DNA from: Rana temporaria
Lineage: Eukaryota; Chordata; Amphibia; Anura; Ranidae
Direction: 5' to 3'
NCBI RefSeq assembly: GCF_905171775.1
Contig: NC_053489.1
Span: 331,238,089 to 331,302,088 of the forward strand
DNA length: 64,000 bases
Within the stretch, counting starts at the first letter, position 1; every line of letters begins with the position of its first letter. A program made the translations under genes and the position numbers. Of the stretch, positions 32,969 through 44,835 are shown one piece after another. Under the pieces are notes generated by a model. It was not told the origin of the DNA. It saw only the letters and a list, made by a program, of their open reading frames with translations, and did not search any database.

Positions 32969-33490
32969 TTTACTGTAACTGTAATAATAAATTTTGTTTC
33001 TGAAAAAGCAGATGAATGAAATATGTAGAGCTGTGAGTTGTTGCACAAGGGTGATGGCACCCGCTTTTATAATACCGCAATAAAAACAGTTTTTTTTGTG
33101 TTTTTTTTTTTAATCCCGCAATTTCCTCAGTTCTAGTGGAACTTTAAGGCTGTTTTATATGGGGATCGCAATCATTATTTCCCTCTTGGCATCCTTTGTG
33201 CCTCTATGGTATATTAAACACTTCCTTACTGGGCATTTTTCAGCTTTCAGTGCTGACACACTATGAATGACAAATGACAATTGCGCGGTCTTACAATGCT
33301 GTACTCAAATTACATTTTTATCATTTTTTTCACACAAACTTTTGGTGGTATTTAATCACCGCATGGGTTTTTATTTTTTGCTAAACAAACAAAAAAACAT
33401 GGAAAGTTTTGAAAAAAAAAAGTTTCATAGTTTGTTATAAAATTTTGCAAGCAAGTAATTTTTCTCCTTTATTTATATGTGCTGATGTGA

Positions 33491-33930
33491 CGGCACTGGT
33501 GGGCACTTATAGGGTGCACTGGTGGGCACTGATAGGCACAGATAAGGTGGCACTGATAGTCACAGATAAGTCGGCACTGATGGGCACAGATAAGGCGGCA
33601 CTGATGGGCACAGATAAGGTGGCTTTGATGGGCACAGATGGGCACAGATAAGGTGGCACTGATGGGTGGCCATGATGGGGGGCACTGATGGGCACTGATA
33701 GGTGGCATTGATGGGTACTGGTAGGTGACACTGATGGGCACTGGAAGGTGACACTGATGAGCACTGGTAGTGGACACTGATGGACGGCACTGGTAGGTGA
33801 CACTGATATGTGGCACTGTGAGCTCTGATGGGTGGCACTGTGGGGCAGAACTGTGCACCCTGATGGGTGACACTGTGGGCACTGACAGGTAGCGTTGGTG
33901 GTCACTGGGAGGCAGCACTGTTATGCAGGT
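33491..33930 (+). repeat. Minisatellite, unit about 20-24 bp
   Basis: Many copies of ggcactgatgggcac with variable spacers (agataaggt, tgataggt, tggaaggtga). On the - strand it resembles the unit of the 16918-17215 array (cagtgcccatcagtgc). Proline/serine/histidine-rich ORFs here are repeat artefacts. Confidence 0.9.
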
Positions 33931-34111
33931 GGCACCTCTCCTTCATCTGGACCAATGTCCCTCTGACAGCCACCGGTGATCTGCAATTTTTTTCTCCTCA
34001 CGCTATCAGCGTGAGAAAAAAAAATGCAGATTACTGGCTCTGTTTACATCACATGAATAGCTGTCATTGGCTGACAGCTGATCACGTGGTAAGGGGTCGG
34101 AATCAACCCCT

Positions 34112-34532
34112 AAAGCCCTGTACACACAATCGGATATCTGATGGAATCTAATCCGATGGATTTTTTCATCGGATATCCGATGAAGCTGACTTTCATCAGT
34201 CTTGCCTACACACCATCGGTTAAAAATCCAATTGTGTCCAACGTGGTGACGTAAAACACTACGACGTGCTGAGAAAAGTGAAGTTCAATGCTTCCGAGCA
34301 TGCGTCGACTTGATTCTGAGCATGCGTGGATTTTTGACTGATGGACTTCCCCACAGACGATCACTTTTTTCTATTGGTTTTTTAACCATAGGAAAAATTT
34401 TAAACAGGTTCCTTTTTTTTTCACCGATGGAAAAAAAAAAACGATGGGGCCCACACACGATCGGTTCGTCCGATGAAAACAGTTCATCGGTCCCTTTTTC
34501 ATCAGACAAACCAATCAGGTGTACAGGGCTTT
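34112..34532. mobile_element. Foldback MITE nested in 33214-34640
   Basis: The left end aaagccctgtacacac is complementary to the right end gtgtacagggcttt, with TA next to both. Inner blocks (atcggatatctgatgg, ccgatgaaaa) are symmetrical, and the motif gagcatgcg repeats inside. It is related in design to the GGCCTCGTACACACGACC elements. Confidence 0.75.
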
Positions 34533-34866
34533 ACTCTGATCTGTGATCAGCCGAGTATTATTGACTTGCTGATCACAGAGCACGTGCAGGCCGCTCGAGC
34601 ACTTCAGGTTCGCAATTCAGGTCTGCGCTATAGCGGTTAAGTATCAGTGTTGGATTTTTTGTAAATGTGTTTTGTTATTATGATTGATGGAACTGCTTGC
34701 TTTGTAGTGATGAGGATGATGTGTCACTAACATGTATGCTTGCAGACTTGAGACAAAGCAGGTACGCATGGAACAAACAAACAACAGTTTCACATGTATC
34801 ATTCAAGGTAAAGGCCGTTCACTGATTTCTTCTAGTGCTGCTTGTCACTTACCAGTTGTATAATAC

Positions 34867-34950
<84 letters not shown>

Positions 34951-34960
34951 ATATATATAT
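34867..34960. repeat. Imperfect (TA)n microsatellite
   Basis: TA run with one T interruption and a (TG)3 insert at 34944-34950. Confidence 0.95.
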
Positions 34961-34995
34961 AAAGATATACACAAACACATATGCACAAAAATCCC

Positions 34996-35264
34996 ATGGG
35001 GGTTATTTATAAAAGGCCAATCAACTTTGCACTACAAGTGCACTGCAAGTGCACTTGAAAGTGCACTTGGAAGTGCATTTGCTGTAAATCTGAGGGGGAC
35101 ATGCATGGAAAAAAAACATAATTTTATCTTGCACATGATTGGATGATAAAATCAGCATAGTTTCCCCTTATTTCAGATCTTCTCCTCATATCTACAGTGA
35201 CAGCACTTACAAGTGCACTTCCAGTGCAAAGTGGATTTGCCTTTCCTAAATAGCCCCCTATATT
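34996..35264. mobile_element. MITE with GGGGGYTATTTA ends and tandem aagtgcact
   Basis: The left gggggttatttataaaaggc and right gcctttcctaaatagccccc are inverted copies. Next to the left end, aagtgcact-type 9-12-bp units repeat five times (35027-35080), and the right end has the complement (caagtgcacttccagtgcaaag). Target duplication unclear. A common type of frog MITE by layout. Confidence 0.75.
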
Positions 35265-35715
35265 TTTACTACATTATTTCTTGTAACATTGAGTCAATAT
35301 CCCATATACGGTAGTACTTCTGTTGTTCCCGTAACTGTGTTAGAAAAGTTTGCCATCAATTTCTCTAAGTGTCTGTGGCAATTAGCTAAATGTTGACGAC
35401 GACTTGATTAATAGTAGTGTTAAATATTGATTGTGTAATTGTGACTGAAGTATGGTATAAATCTTCTACACAATAGAATGGTTAACTAACAGGCACAAGA
35501 CAAAGAACGCCACAAATTACTGTCAGCAGCAATGCAATTCTTTCATTTTAGGGCCTTAGGGAAGCACACCTGTATGAATGTTTTATAACTGTCACTTTTT
35601 AGTCACTGAAAGTTACAATTATGATCTGTAATGGAAAATACAGATGATGGCTTATGACAGTTTTATTTATAAGCATCATGAAAGCTAAGTAGAAAAATAG
35701 TGTTGAAAACCAGAA

Positions 35716-35831
<116 letters not shown>

Positions 35832-36289
35832 TGCATATCTGCATATATACAATTTTTTTCTTGTAGATACAATGAAAATGGCTGAAAAATCATATGAGAA
35901 TACCAGTAAAGCACATCTCTAAGTAAGACAGCCAAGTCAACATCACTTGTCATATAAATCAGTCACACAAATAAAAGTTTATGACCATGATTTAGGTTTT
36001 CAGCATATTGCTGTCAATGTACAATATTAATCAAATCACCTGTTAATTAGAAGATTCATTATTTGTACTTTTGCCAGCCAATTTCAATATATCCCCCTTG
36101 ATAAGCTGATTTGGCAAAAAAAAAAAAACATAACATTGAACAATGCCACTGCTGAAAATATATGTCTGAGAACATATGTCTGGGAATATGTGTGTATTCT
36201 TACCAATAGAGCAACAGGGGACACAATGGTAGCAACTACCAATGCTTCCTGTTCTACCATTGTACCAATGGAAACATGCTTGTAAACTA

Positions 36290-36457
36290 CTGTATTTATT
36301 GGCGTATAACGCTCACTTTTTTACCCTGAAAATAGAGGGTAAACTGTGACTGCGTGTTATACGCAGGGGGCTGTGGAAAGTTTTTTTCCTGAAACTTCCC
36401 TCTTAAAGTTAGGGTGCGTGTTATACACCTGTGAGTGTTATACGCCGATAAATATGG
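36290..36457. mobile_element. TA-flanked MITE, 168 bp
   Basis: The left end ctgtatttattggcgtataac is matched by the complement of the right end (ccatatttatcggcgtataac) and lies between TA dinucleotides at 36288-36289 and 36458-36459. It fits a mariner-like non-autonomous element. Two further gtgttatac blocks lie inside. Confidence 0.8.
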
Positions 36458-36971
36458 TACGGTATATTATGGCTTGATGATGCTTTCATGCATACAGGTT
36501 TGTTACATTGTGCAAGTTATTTAACAGCTGTTATGAAAGAAAACCTATAGTGAAAGAAATAAGTGGGGTGTCATTGCTGACTTCTCTCTGAAAATGTTTA
36601 ATGCCTGATTGTCATTCATTACCTTACTGCATGACTAACTGCATGCAAACACTGCAGCGAAAACCCCTGATTTGCTTAGTTATTCCTTGTAAATGGTTTA
36701 GCAAATGTGACTATTTTTTTTTTTTATGGCTATCATTCACTTGTAATTAGCTACATGTTTATGTAGCACTGACCATTTAATAAGGGTTATAGAAAATCTA
36801 GTCATAGAAGAAAATTATGACATAACTGAGGTGACTTCATCTACAATCACATAGCTAAAAAAGTTGCAAGCAAATTAAACCAGAAGCTTAGTATGACAGG
36901 TAAGTAGCATTTTTTTTTTTTTTAAGAGCTCAGCAATGATAGCCTACTTTTTTCTTTTAGCACAGGCTTCC

Positions 36972-37260
36972 CTTAAAGTGTGTGTAAGCCCAAATATAAA
37001 GTTCAATATAAGGTAGCTTTCCCTTCAATAACTTTTGCTTTTTGGGGGTTTGGAAGAAGGCAGGAATATTACCCAATTTGGTGGGAGTGCTATTACCTTC
37101 GCTTCTACACATGACAGCTTTGACAGCCTGTCAATAGTTGTGCAGGCCCTATCAAGTCATTAAAAGCCACTTGCTTGATTCACTGAAGGAGTGAATATTA
37201 CCGCGCCACCAAGAAATGGGGGGGGAGGGGGGATACAGCTGCGGCACTAAAAGGTGTATC
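36972..37260 (+). mobile_element. Partial MITE, ccttaaagtg..gtaagccc left end
   Basis: It begins with cttaaagtgtgtgtaagccc, like 6361. The partner end is not visible before the unrelated sequence near 37200. Partial and low certainty. Confidence 0.4.
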
Positions 37261-37364
37261 AGACCATAAGATAACAACAAAAAAAGGGAAGTAGTGCTGC
37301 GCTGTGGGTGGGGGATGGGAAAGGCGTGTGGAGGAAGTAAAAGGTGGTCTATCTGTGGTTAAAC

Positions 37365-37549
37365 CAGTGTTTCTCAATTCCAGTCCTCAGGCCCCCCCAA
37401 CAGGTCAGGTTTTCAGGATTTCCATTATTTTGCACAGGTGACTTGATCAGTTTCACTGCCTTAGTAATCACCACAGCCTTTTCATCTGAGGGAAATCCTG
37501 AAAACCTGACCTGTTGGGGGGGCCTGAGGACTGGAATTGAGAAACACTG
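37365..37549. mobile_element. hAT-like MITE, 185 bp, long terminal inverted repeats
   Basis: The ends CAGTGTTTCTCAATTCCAGT and complement extend as nearly perfect inverted repeats for about 58 bp (through caggtcaggttttcaggattt). An exact 8-bp duplication ggttaaac lies at 37357-37364 and 37550-37557. Arms this similar imply a recent insertion. Confidence 0.93.
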
Positions 37550-37559
37550 GGTTAAACCA

Positions 37560-38060
37560 ATATAGACAAAAATTTCATCAAAAAAGGATCAGTGAACTGA
37601 CTGACAACGGTGTATCAATTCTAAGCATAAGTGCCAATAAAATAACTTAATCAACTCTTTTCAGTAGAGTGAAATAAATAATAAAATGATGCAAATAAAG
37701 ATGTACAATGTGCATAACATAAGTGACTGGGATAGACTAAGCTAAAAAGTCCATGCAATAGAGCTTAATGTTGTGATAAGAACGGAAAATTGAATGCTAA
37801 TCAAAAAGTCCAAAATAAAATAAAGGTGCTGGTGTAGATCCCAAACATATAGTGTGAAAAAAAGGATGGATATCCAATAGTCCTTTTAAGGTGAGTGAGG
37901 ATGTCCCCTTACCTTACTGCTGTAAGGTAACAGCATATAGATCCAAACGCACTTTCTGATCGCGTCTGTATGGGTGGTTATCCGAATGGACTGTAATCCA
38001 AAGAACCGCAGGTCCCTCTTGGTAGTCCCGTCTCAGGATAGCCAATAACTCGCACCCAGA
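37560..38060. other. No gene seen; left flank of the palindrome
   Basis: AT-rich, with a short ccttaccttactgctgtaaggtaacag hairpin near 37908-37934. It may belong to the same retroelement as the palindrome that follows, but no coding is visible. Confidence 0.35.
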
Positions 38061-38370
38061 GGGATAAAAAACCAATAGCGTGATACCGTTTAAAAAGTTT
38101 ATTCAACAGAAAGATTATGTACGGGTACTCACATAGCTTAGGATAAAATCAGGCATATAAAAAGGGGGAAGTAGTTCGCCAACGTCACCTCCGGTACCTC
38201 TCAATGGACTCAAACTTTTGAGTCCATTGAGAGGTACTGGAGGTGACGTTGGTGAACTACTTCCCCCTTTTTATATGCCTGATTTTATCCGAAGCTATGT
38301 GAGTACCCGTACATAATCTTTCTGTTGAATAAACTTTTTAAACGGTATCACGCTATTGGTTTTTTATCCC
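38061..38370. repeat. 310-bp near-perfect palindrome without spacer
   Basis: Left arm 38061-38215 (begins gggataaaaaaccaatagcg) and right arm 38216-38370 (ends cgctattggttttttatccc) are complementary over all 155 positions, with only about six mismatches by eye. The centre is ggactcaaac|ttttgagtcc. On the + strand the right arm carries gttgaataaac, and the arm may be the 3' end of a retroelement duplicated head to head. No duplication of flanking sequence was found. Confidence 0.93.
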
Positions 38371-39413
38371 CCAAAAATATATAAAAAAACTAAAAATAAA
38401 GAAGCATTAAATAGATTTGTGTATTAGTTATCTTGCCAACAATAATGTTTTTTTGTTTTGTTTTTATTTGCATCACTACCATCTTCAACAAAATAGTAAA
38501 ATTTCATTGACTCTGAATGCTTTCATATTAATTTATATCATTTTCTAACACAATGCAGAATTTGGATCCGCATTTTGTCTTCTATGCCATAGGGGAATTG
38601 TGTTTTAAGCACATGATCAAAAGTAAACCTAAACATCAAACTTAGAAACCATCTCTAACCAACTTACTTCTTCCAATTAATCACAGAAACTGGCTCATTA
38701 AGCCAGCCAGTGCCTGGTAATAAATCAAATACAGCTATAAAGTAGTCATTTACAGTTGCTGTACAAGCATATTTATTTTATTATCACACAGATTTTCTGA
38801 AACCATATACCGATAATAAAAGAGCAAAATACAGATTCATACTGATGTGTTTTTTTCTCGGATTTCGTAGACTATTAGCAATGAAAATCACAAGGTTTTG
38901 TGAAATAATATGCAATGATATCTGCTGACCAACATGGAATATCAAATGAACATCAAACTGACACCATAATTGAACCAAACTGCCATAACAGCATGTTTTC
39001 TATCCTGGCATTGGATACAATGCTGAAAAGTAAATACTATTTACATTGTAATTACTGCATAAAAGCATGAAATGTGATTGTTTTGCACTGGATGGACTGG
39101 GTAACTTTTACTAAGTGCTGTGTTTGGTATATTTCACTGTTCTGCACTAGGGAGGAGATTTGGGTTCAGGTCAGCTGTAGGCCTGAAACCCAGCCTGTCT
39201 GTGGACTCTCCAAACTAATGGGGTAGTTCACCCACCCATATTCCCAGCTGCTAAATGTCAACGGGCAGCCAGGGATGTGATTAAACAAATTTGCTACAAT
39301 AAGGGTGGACCACATGCTCATTGCCCTCCCCTTCCTGGCCACCAAGCCTGCACGCCTTGATAAGGATCAGGGTGGGATTTTAAGGGGAAACGTACACAGT
39401 TTTTTACTTTTTT
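38371..39413. other. No gene seen
   Basis: About 1 kb, AT-rich, with no supported ORF, element ends or RNA gene. Confidence 0.4.
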
Positions 39414-39540
39414 TTTTATTATTTATTCTTTATTAGAAAATTGTTCATATTTAAAACAGGCAAACAATGGTAATACAAACAAAAGTATTAACCTGCATCT
39501 TCCTTAATTTTCCACTTCCCGTAAAAGTAATAGTCCCTGT
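39414..39540 (-). mobile_element. Possible 3' end of an L1-type LINE (very short)
   Basis: On the - strand it ends ...gaacaattttctaataaagaataaataataaaaaaaa, which has a polyadenylation signal and A-rich tail. No coding part remains. The assignment is by tail style only. Confidence 0.3.
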
Positions 39541-40253
39541 GTCCCTTGTACATAGGGACTAATAGGGACTGTCACCTCCCCCAGTCAGTCCCCCTCCACA
39601 CACAGTTCGAACACACGCAGGGAACACATTTAACCCCTTCCTCACCCCCTAGTGTTAACCCCTTCCCTGCCAGTCACATTTATACAGTAATTAGTGCATT
39701 TTTATAGCACTGTTCGCTGTATAAATGTGAATGGTCCCAAAATTGTGTCAAAAGTGTTCGATATGTCCGACGCAATATCGCAGGCCTGACAAAAAAATCG
39801 CAGATCGCCGCCATTACTAGTAATAAAAAAAAAAACATAAATGTATCCCCTATTTTGTAGGCGCTATAACTTTTGCGCAAACCAATCAATATACGCTTAT
39901 TGCGATTTTTTTAACAAAAATATGTAGAAGAATAAGTTTTGGCCTAAATCGAGGAAAATATATATATAAAAAAAAAAAAAATTGGGATATTATTATAACA
40001 AAAAGTAAAAAATTGAGGTTTTTTTTCCAAATTTTCTGTCTTTTTTTGTATATAGCGCAAAAAATAAAAACCGCAGAGGTGATGAAATACCACAAAAAGA
40101 AAGCTCTATTTGTGGGAAAAAAAACAATAAAAATATAATTTGGGTACAGTGTTGTATGACCGCGCAATTGTCATTCAAAATGCGTCAGGGCTGAAAGCTG
40201 AAAATTGGTCTGGGCACGAAGGGGGTTTAAGTGTCCAGTAATTAAGTGGTTAA
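39541..40253 (-). mobile_element. Family A TTAA MITE, truncated at one end
   Basis: The right boundary is ttaagtggTTAA ending 40253. Internal blocks (gccattactagtaat, ccctattttgtaggcgctata, aaaatatgtagaagaataag, ggtacagtgttgtatgaccgcgcaattgtca) match the 852-1836 element in inverse orientation and 43655-44422 in the same orientation. The left inverted end is missing. Confidence 0.7.
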
Positions 40254-40391
40254 AGGACTACATTGCATTGTTCCCTAACAACATATTGCTTTAAGGCATT
40301 ATTTAAAGTATCTATATATATTAACTGTTGCCCTTTGACCAACATGAAAAGACCCTATTCCCACTGAGCATTTTAAATTGATTCATGTCCC

Positions 40392-41267
40392 TTAACCTCC
40401 CTGGCGGTGTTCCCGAGACTGACTCGGGGTTAGATTTTCCTGCTACGATCGGTAACCCCGAGTCAGTCTCGGGCTTGCCTCGCTAGATCCACAGGCACTT
40501 TTTACTTACCTTGTCCCTGGATCCAGCGATGCCACCGCGCTGTGTGAGCGAGCGGGACCTCACTCGATTCACATAGTGCCTCCGTGTGACGCCGATCTCC
40601 ATTCCCTGCGACGTTACGACGCACGGGGACGGAGAACGGCGCCAAATTCAAAAACGTAAACAAACACCTTACATACAGTATACTGTAATCTTATAGATTA
40701 CAGTACTGTATGTAAAAAAAACACACCCCCCCTGTCCCTAGTGGTCTGTCCTGTGCCATGCATGTCATTTTATATAATAAAAACGTTTCTTTCTCCCTGC
40801 AAACTGTAGATTGTCCATAGCAACCAAAAGTGTCCCTTTATGTCAAAAATAGTTTTAGATCAGCTAAAAAACAGCGATAATAAATTATAATCACTTGCAG
40901 AATTGTGCGATAGCGATTTGTGGGGAAATTCGTCATAAAAAAAAAAAAAAAATAATGACAGCAACAATTCTGCAACTGAGCAAATTTCAGTGATTTTAAT
41001 TTGATTACATTATTGAATAATTTTTATTATAATTATATTATTATTTGTTATAATTATTTATAATTATTTATTATATTATAATTTATAATTTTGTTTTTAA
41101 AAAAATGTCATACCCGGGATGCCTATTAGAATCTTGTTTGGTCAGATTTAAGTGAGTTATTTCTAAAAATTACAGACCTACAATATAAAACGCCAAATTT
41201 CCTTGCAAATAATGGTACCGCTTTCAGCATGTTTTTTCGGAAAGAATCATACCGCCAGGGAGGTTAA
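40392..41267 (+). mobile_element. TTAA-flanked MITE, piggyBac-like (family B), copy 1
   Basis: TTAA at 40392-40395 and 41264-41267. Terminal inverted repeats are CCTCCCTGGCGGT and its complement ACCGCCAGGGAGG. Inside are an exact palindrome, actgtaatcttatagattacagt (about 40682-40704), and a direct/inverted cgagactgactcggggtta block near the left end. An inverted, nearly identical copy is at 59820-60691. No transposase. Confidence 0.85.
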
Positions 41268-42336
41268 GGCAGTGCCCAGCTCTGCATGCCTTTTTTGAAC
41301 AATAGCTTGCTAAAAATGTACAAAAAAAATAAGAAAAAAAACAACAAACCCAGACAGATTTGTTCATCCTTGGTGCAAACCTCAGAATGAATTGAGGTTA
41401 GTTATATAATGTGTAATAAACATAACTGAACAGCAGTCAGCTTTGGGCAAATTATATCAAAAAGAACTGGTATGCTAATATCATCATAATGGACTACTAT
41501 GGATAACTTTGGTAAAAGGTAAAAAAAAAACAAAAAAAAAAAACAAGGTTTCATGGTAATTATTAGTACATCTAATTGATAATGTATAAAAGATGTTGCA
41601 AAGAAAAAACAATGAATCCTATTTGATCACTTTTCCCATTATTTTTCATAAGTAGTCCCAATTATAGGGATGAGCAAATTTTCCTGGGTTCTATTTACAA
41701 ACAGGGGACTGGGACAATTTGGTTTTTCAACTCTGGCCATCTTTTGATCTAATAAGCTAAGATATTGTCAAACAACATGCAAACTGAAAAACAAATATTA
41801 AAACATGGTTGTTGTGAACCAGGAATGTGATGGGGTTATTCATTCCTTAAAATTGTAGGCTTTTGTGAGGGAATGGGCTATGCACTGCTTATAGGTTCTG
41901 TATTTCTGGTGGTGAACTTGCACACTTTTTAGTTTTTAGCAATTGGCAAACTTTGTAAATCCTGTGCGTTTGCTGCAAACCCCCATCCCTGCCCCCTACT
42001 ATGAATACATTTACTTACAGGCAATGTAGTACTTTAGCTCTTTTAACTACTAATATAATGTTCTCACCTACATAGAGAAGAGACAGGGTATCATCCATAC
42101 CATTATTCATAGGTGAATTCACATTTCAGTTCCTCCATGAACCTGGCGTACTGTTGTTTAAAATATGTTTTCTTTAAACACATTCACCTCTTAATACTAC
42201 ATGTGGGGGGGGGGTGTCCTTCAATATGATTCTTCTGTAGTTTTCTATATTTGCTCTTGCCTTTCATATAGGGTGGATATACACATAAGGAGGCTAGTGT
42301 GTTCTTTTGTTTTTTGCATCATACGTTATCAGTCAG
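41268..42336. other. No gene seen
   Basis: AT-rich sequence with A runs (41520-41544). No supported ORF or element. Confidence 0.4.
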
Positions 42337-42510
42337 TAGGGATGAGCCGAACAACCCCCGGTTCGGTTTGCAGCATGCAAACAGGCAAAAAATGTGTGCG
42401 AACACGCAAACCCCTGTTAAAGTCTATGGGACGCAAACGTGAAAAATCAAAAGTGCTAATTTTAAAGGCTTACATGCAAGTTATTGCCATACAAAGTGTT
42501 TGGGGACTTG

Positions 42511-43460
42511 GGGCCAGATTCACAGAACAGATACGACGGTGTATCTCCTGATACACCGTCGTATCTCTTGTTCTATCTATGCGGCTGATTCATAGAATCA
42601 GTTAAGCATTGATAGCCCTAAGATCCGACAGGTGTAATTGACTTAGGCCCCGTACACACGACCAGTTTCCTCGGCAGAATTCAGCTTCCGACCGAGTTTC
42701 TGGCTGAATTCTGCCGAGAAACCCGGCCGTGTGTACACTTTCGGCCGAGGAAGCCGACGAGGAGCTCGGCGAGGAAATAGAGAACATGTTCTCTATTTCC
42801 TCGTTGTTCTATGGGAGCTCTCGCCCCGCCGAGCTCCTCGGCGGCTTCAGTGCTGAACTGGCCGAGGAACTCGATGTGTTTGGCACGTCGAGTTCCTCGG
42901 CCGTGTGTACGAGGCCTCACACCGTGGGATCTTAGGATGCAGTACCTCGGCCGCCGCTGGGTGGAGTTCGCGTCGTATTCCAGCGTCGGGTATGCAAATT
43001 AGCAGTTACGGCGATCCACAAAGGTTTTTCCCGTCGTTACGTCGGCGCAAGTCTTAGTTTCCCGTCGCAAAGTTAGGGGTGCTTTAACATGGTGTAAAAT
43101 TACTCCACCATGTTAAAGTATGCCCGTCGTTCCCGCGTCACTTTTGAATTTTTTTCCCGGCGTAAGTACGTTACGAACGTCGCGATTCACAAACACATTG
43201 CGCCGCCATAATTTCGCGCAAAGCACGTCGGGAGAATTGCGAACAGAGCATGCGCAGTACGTCCGGCGCGGGAGCGCGCCTAATTTAAATGGTACCCGCC
43301 CCATTTGAATTGGGCGGGCTTGCGCCGGAGGTGTTTACGATACACCGCCGCAAGTTTACAGGTAAGTGCTTTGTGGATCTGGCACTTACACTGAAAACTT
43401 GCGGCGGTGTAACGTAAACGGGTTACGTTACACGGCCGCAATTCTATGTGAATATGGCCC
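42511..43460. mobile_element. MITE with GGGCC..GATTCAC ends nested in the hAT-like element
   Basis: The left gggccagattcacagaa and right attctatgtgaatatggccc are inverted. A 3-bp duplication ttg (42508-42510 and 43461-43463) flanks it. The empty site is preserved in the related copy at 51156-51467 (gtttggggacctgggtcctg). Relatives with the same ends lie at 47726-48463. A 3-bp duplication fits PIF/Harbinger-type insertion, but the TTG triplet is not the usual TWA. Confidence 0.8.
42646..42916. mobile_element. GGCCYCGTACACACGACC foldback MITE, second-level nesting
   Basis: The left ggccccgtacacacgacc and right ggccgtgtgtacgaggcc are inverted. It splits a hairpin of its host element (aagatccgacaggtgt / acaccgtgggatctt), showing that it inserted after the host MITE existed. 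Confidence 0.8.
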
Positions 43461-43654
43461 TTGGATCCTGCCCCAGGGGACATGTATGAATGCAAAAAAA
43501 AGTTTTAAAAAATGATTTTTTTTTAGGAGCAATGATTTTAATAATGCTTAAAGAAGTAAAACAATAAAAAATGTATTATACCTTTAAATATCGTGCATGT
43601 GGGGTCTCCTTAGTCTGCGTGTAAAGTAGCGCATCTTTCCAATGTGTATAACAG

Positions 43655-44422
43655 TACCAGAGCAAACACACAGCTCCCGGTCCTGTCAGGGGAGAAATGC
43701 CTGACTGTCTGTTCATACAATGTATGAACAGCGATCAGTCATTTCCCCTAGTGAGTCCATCCCCTCTACAGTTAGAACACACACAGGGAACATACTTAAC
43801 CCCTTCCCCGCCCCCTAGTGTTAACCCCTTCCCTGCCAGCGGCATTTTTATAGTAATCAATGCATTTTTATAGCACTGATCGCTATAAAAATGCCAATGG
43901 TCCCAAAAATTGTGTCGAAAGTGTCCGAAGTGTCCGCCATAATGTTGCAGTACCGAAAAAAATCGCTGATCGCTGCCATTACTAGTAAAAAAAAAACGTA
44001 ATAAAAATGCCATAAAACTACCCCCTATTTTGTAAATGCTATACATTTTGCGCATTTTACGCTTATTGCGTTTTTTTTTATTTACAAAAAATATGTAGAA
44101 GAATACGTATCGGCCTAAACTGAGGAAAATACATTTTTTTTATATATTTTTGGGGGATATTTATTATGGTAAAAAGTAAAAAATATTCATTTTTTTCAAA
44201 ATTGTCGCTCTATTTTTGTTTATAGCGCAAAAACTAAAAACCACAGAGGTGATCGAATACCACCAAAAGAAAGCTCTATTTGTGGGAAAAAAAGGACGCC
44301 AATTTTGTTTGGGAGCCACATGGCACGACCGCGCAATTGTCAGTTAAAGCGACACAGTGCCTAATCGCAAAAAGTCCTCTGGTCTTTGACCAGCAATATG
44401 GTCCGGGGCTTAAGTGGATAAG
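43655..44422 (-). mobile_element. Family A TTAA MITE, copy inside the outer hAT-like element
   Basis: It shares most of its length with 39541-40253 and, inverted, with 852-1836 (ccattactagtaa, ccccctattttgtaaatgc, gaccgcgcaattgtcagttaaagcgacacagtgcc). The right end ggcttaagtggataa is a decayed cttaagtggTTAA. The left end is uncertain, about 43655. Confidence 0.65.
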
Positions 44423-44439
44423 GGAAACCTCATGCCATA

Positions 44440-44590
44440 AATACCCCCAATAAAAAGTGTGGATGCCTCCCAAAATCCATACCAGGCCCTTCAGATCTGG
44501 TATGGATGTAAAGGGGAACCCAGAACCAAAATTTGAAAAAAAAAATGGTGTGGGGGTTCCCCAGGCACTATATACTCTGAACAGCAGTAT
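44440..44590 (+). repeat. Short relic of the palindrome-arm module
   Basis: The motifs ccaaaatccataccaggccctt, ggtatggatgtaaaggggaaccc and gtgggggttccccaggc resemble parts of 55440-55560 and 7440-7500, in rearranged order. Too short to classify. Confidence 0.4.
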
Positions 44591-44635
44591 ATATACTATA
44601 CGGACTGCACTATATACTCTGCAGAAAATGTGGAC

Positions 44636-44835
44636 CTTAGGTGTTGGTGGTGCCAGAACACTGTAACCCCTCACAGATACTCTTGTTGGGTGCAGAAACG
44701 AGCCCTGCTTAACTATTATTTAAAAAATTGTAATTACATGCCCCTGTTAAACAGGGGCAGAAAAATGTGGCATTGAGTGGTGGTGGTGGTGCCACAACAC
44801 CGTAACCCCTCACAGATACTCTTTTTGGGTGCAGG
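44636..44835 (+). repeat. Two direct repeats, about 60 bp each, 138 bp apart
   Basis: The block ggtggtgcca..acac.gtaacccctcacagatactct.ttgggtgcag occurs at 44645-44695 and 44783-44835, inside the outer hAT-like element. Confidence 0.75.

Larger units (their letters stand above)
33214..34640. mobile_element. TTAA-flanked element with minisatellite and a nested MITE
   Basis: TTAA at 33214-33217 and 34637-34640 brackets the element. The left part (33220-33470) shares tgacaattgcgcggtc, cttttggtggtattt and ttattttttgc motifs with the family at 852-1836. The middle is a minisatellite and the right part has ggctgacagctgatcac (34070-34085), also found in the 16600-17394 element. A separate foldback MITE sits at 34112-34532. 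Ends are only weakly inverted, so piggyBac-like origin is an inference from TTAA and family resemblance. Confidence 0.6.
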
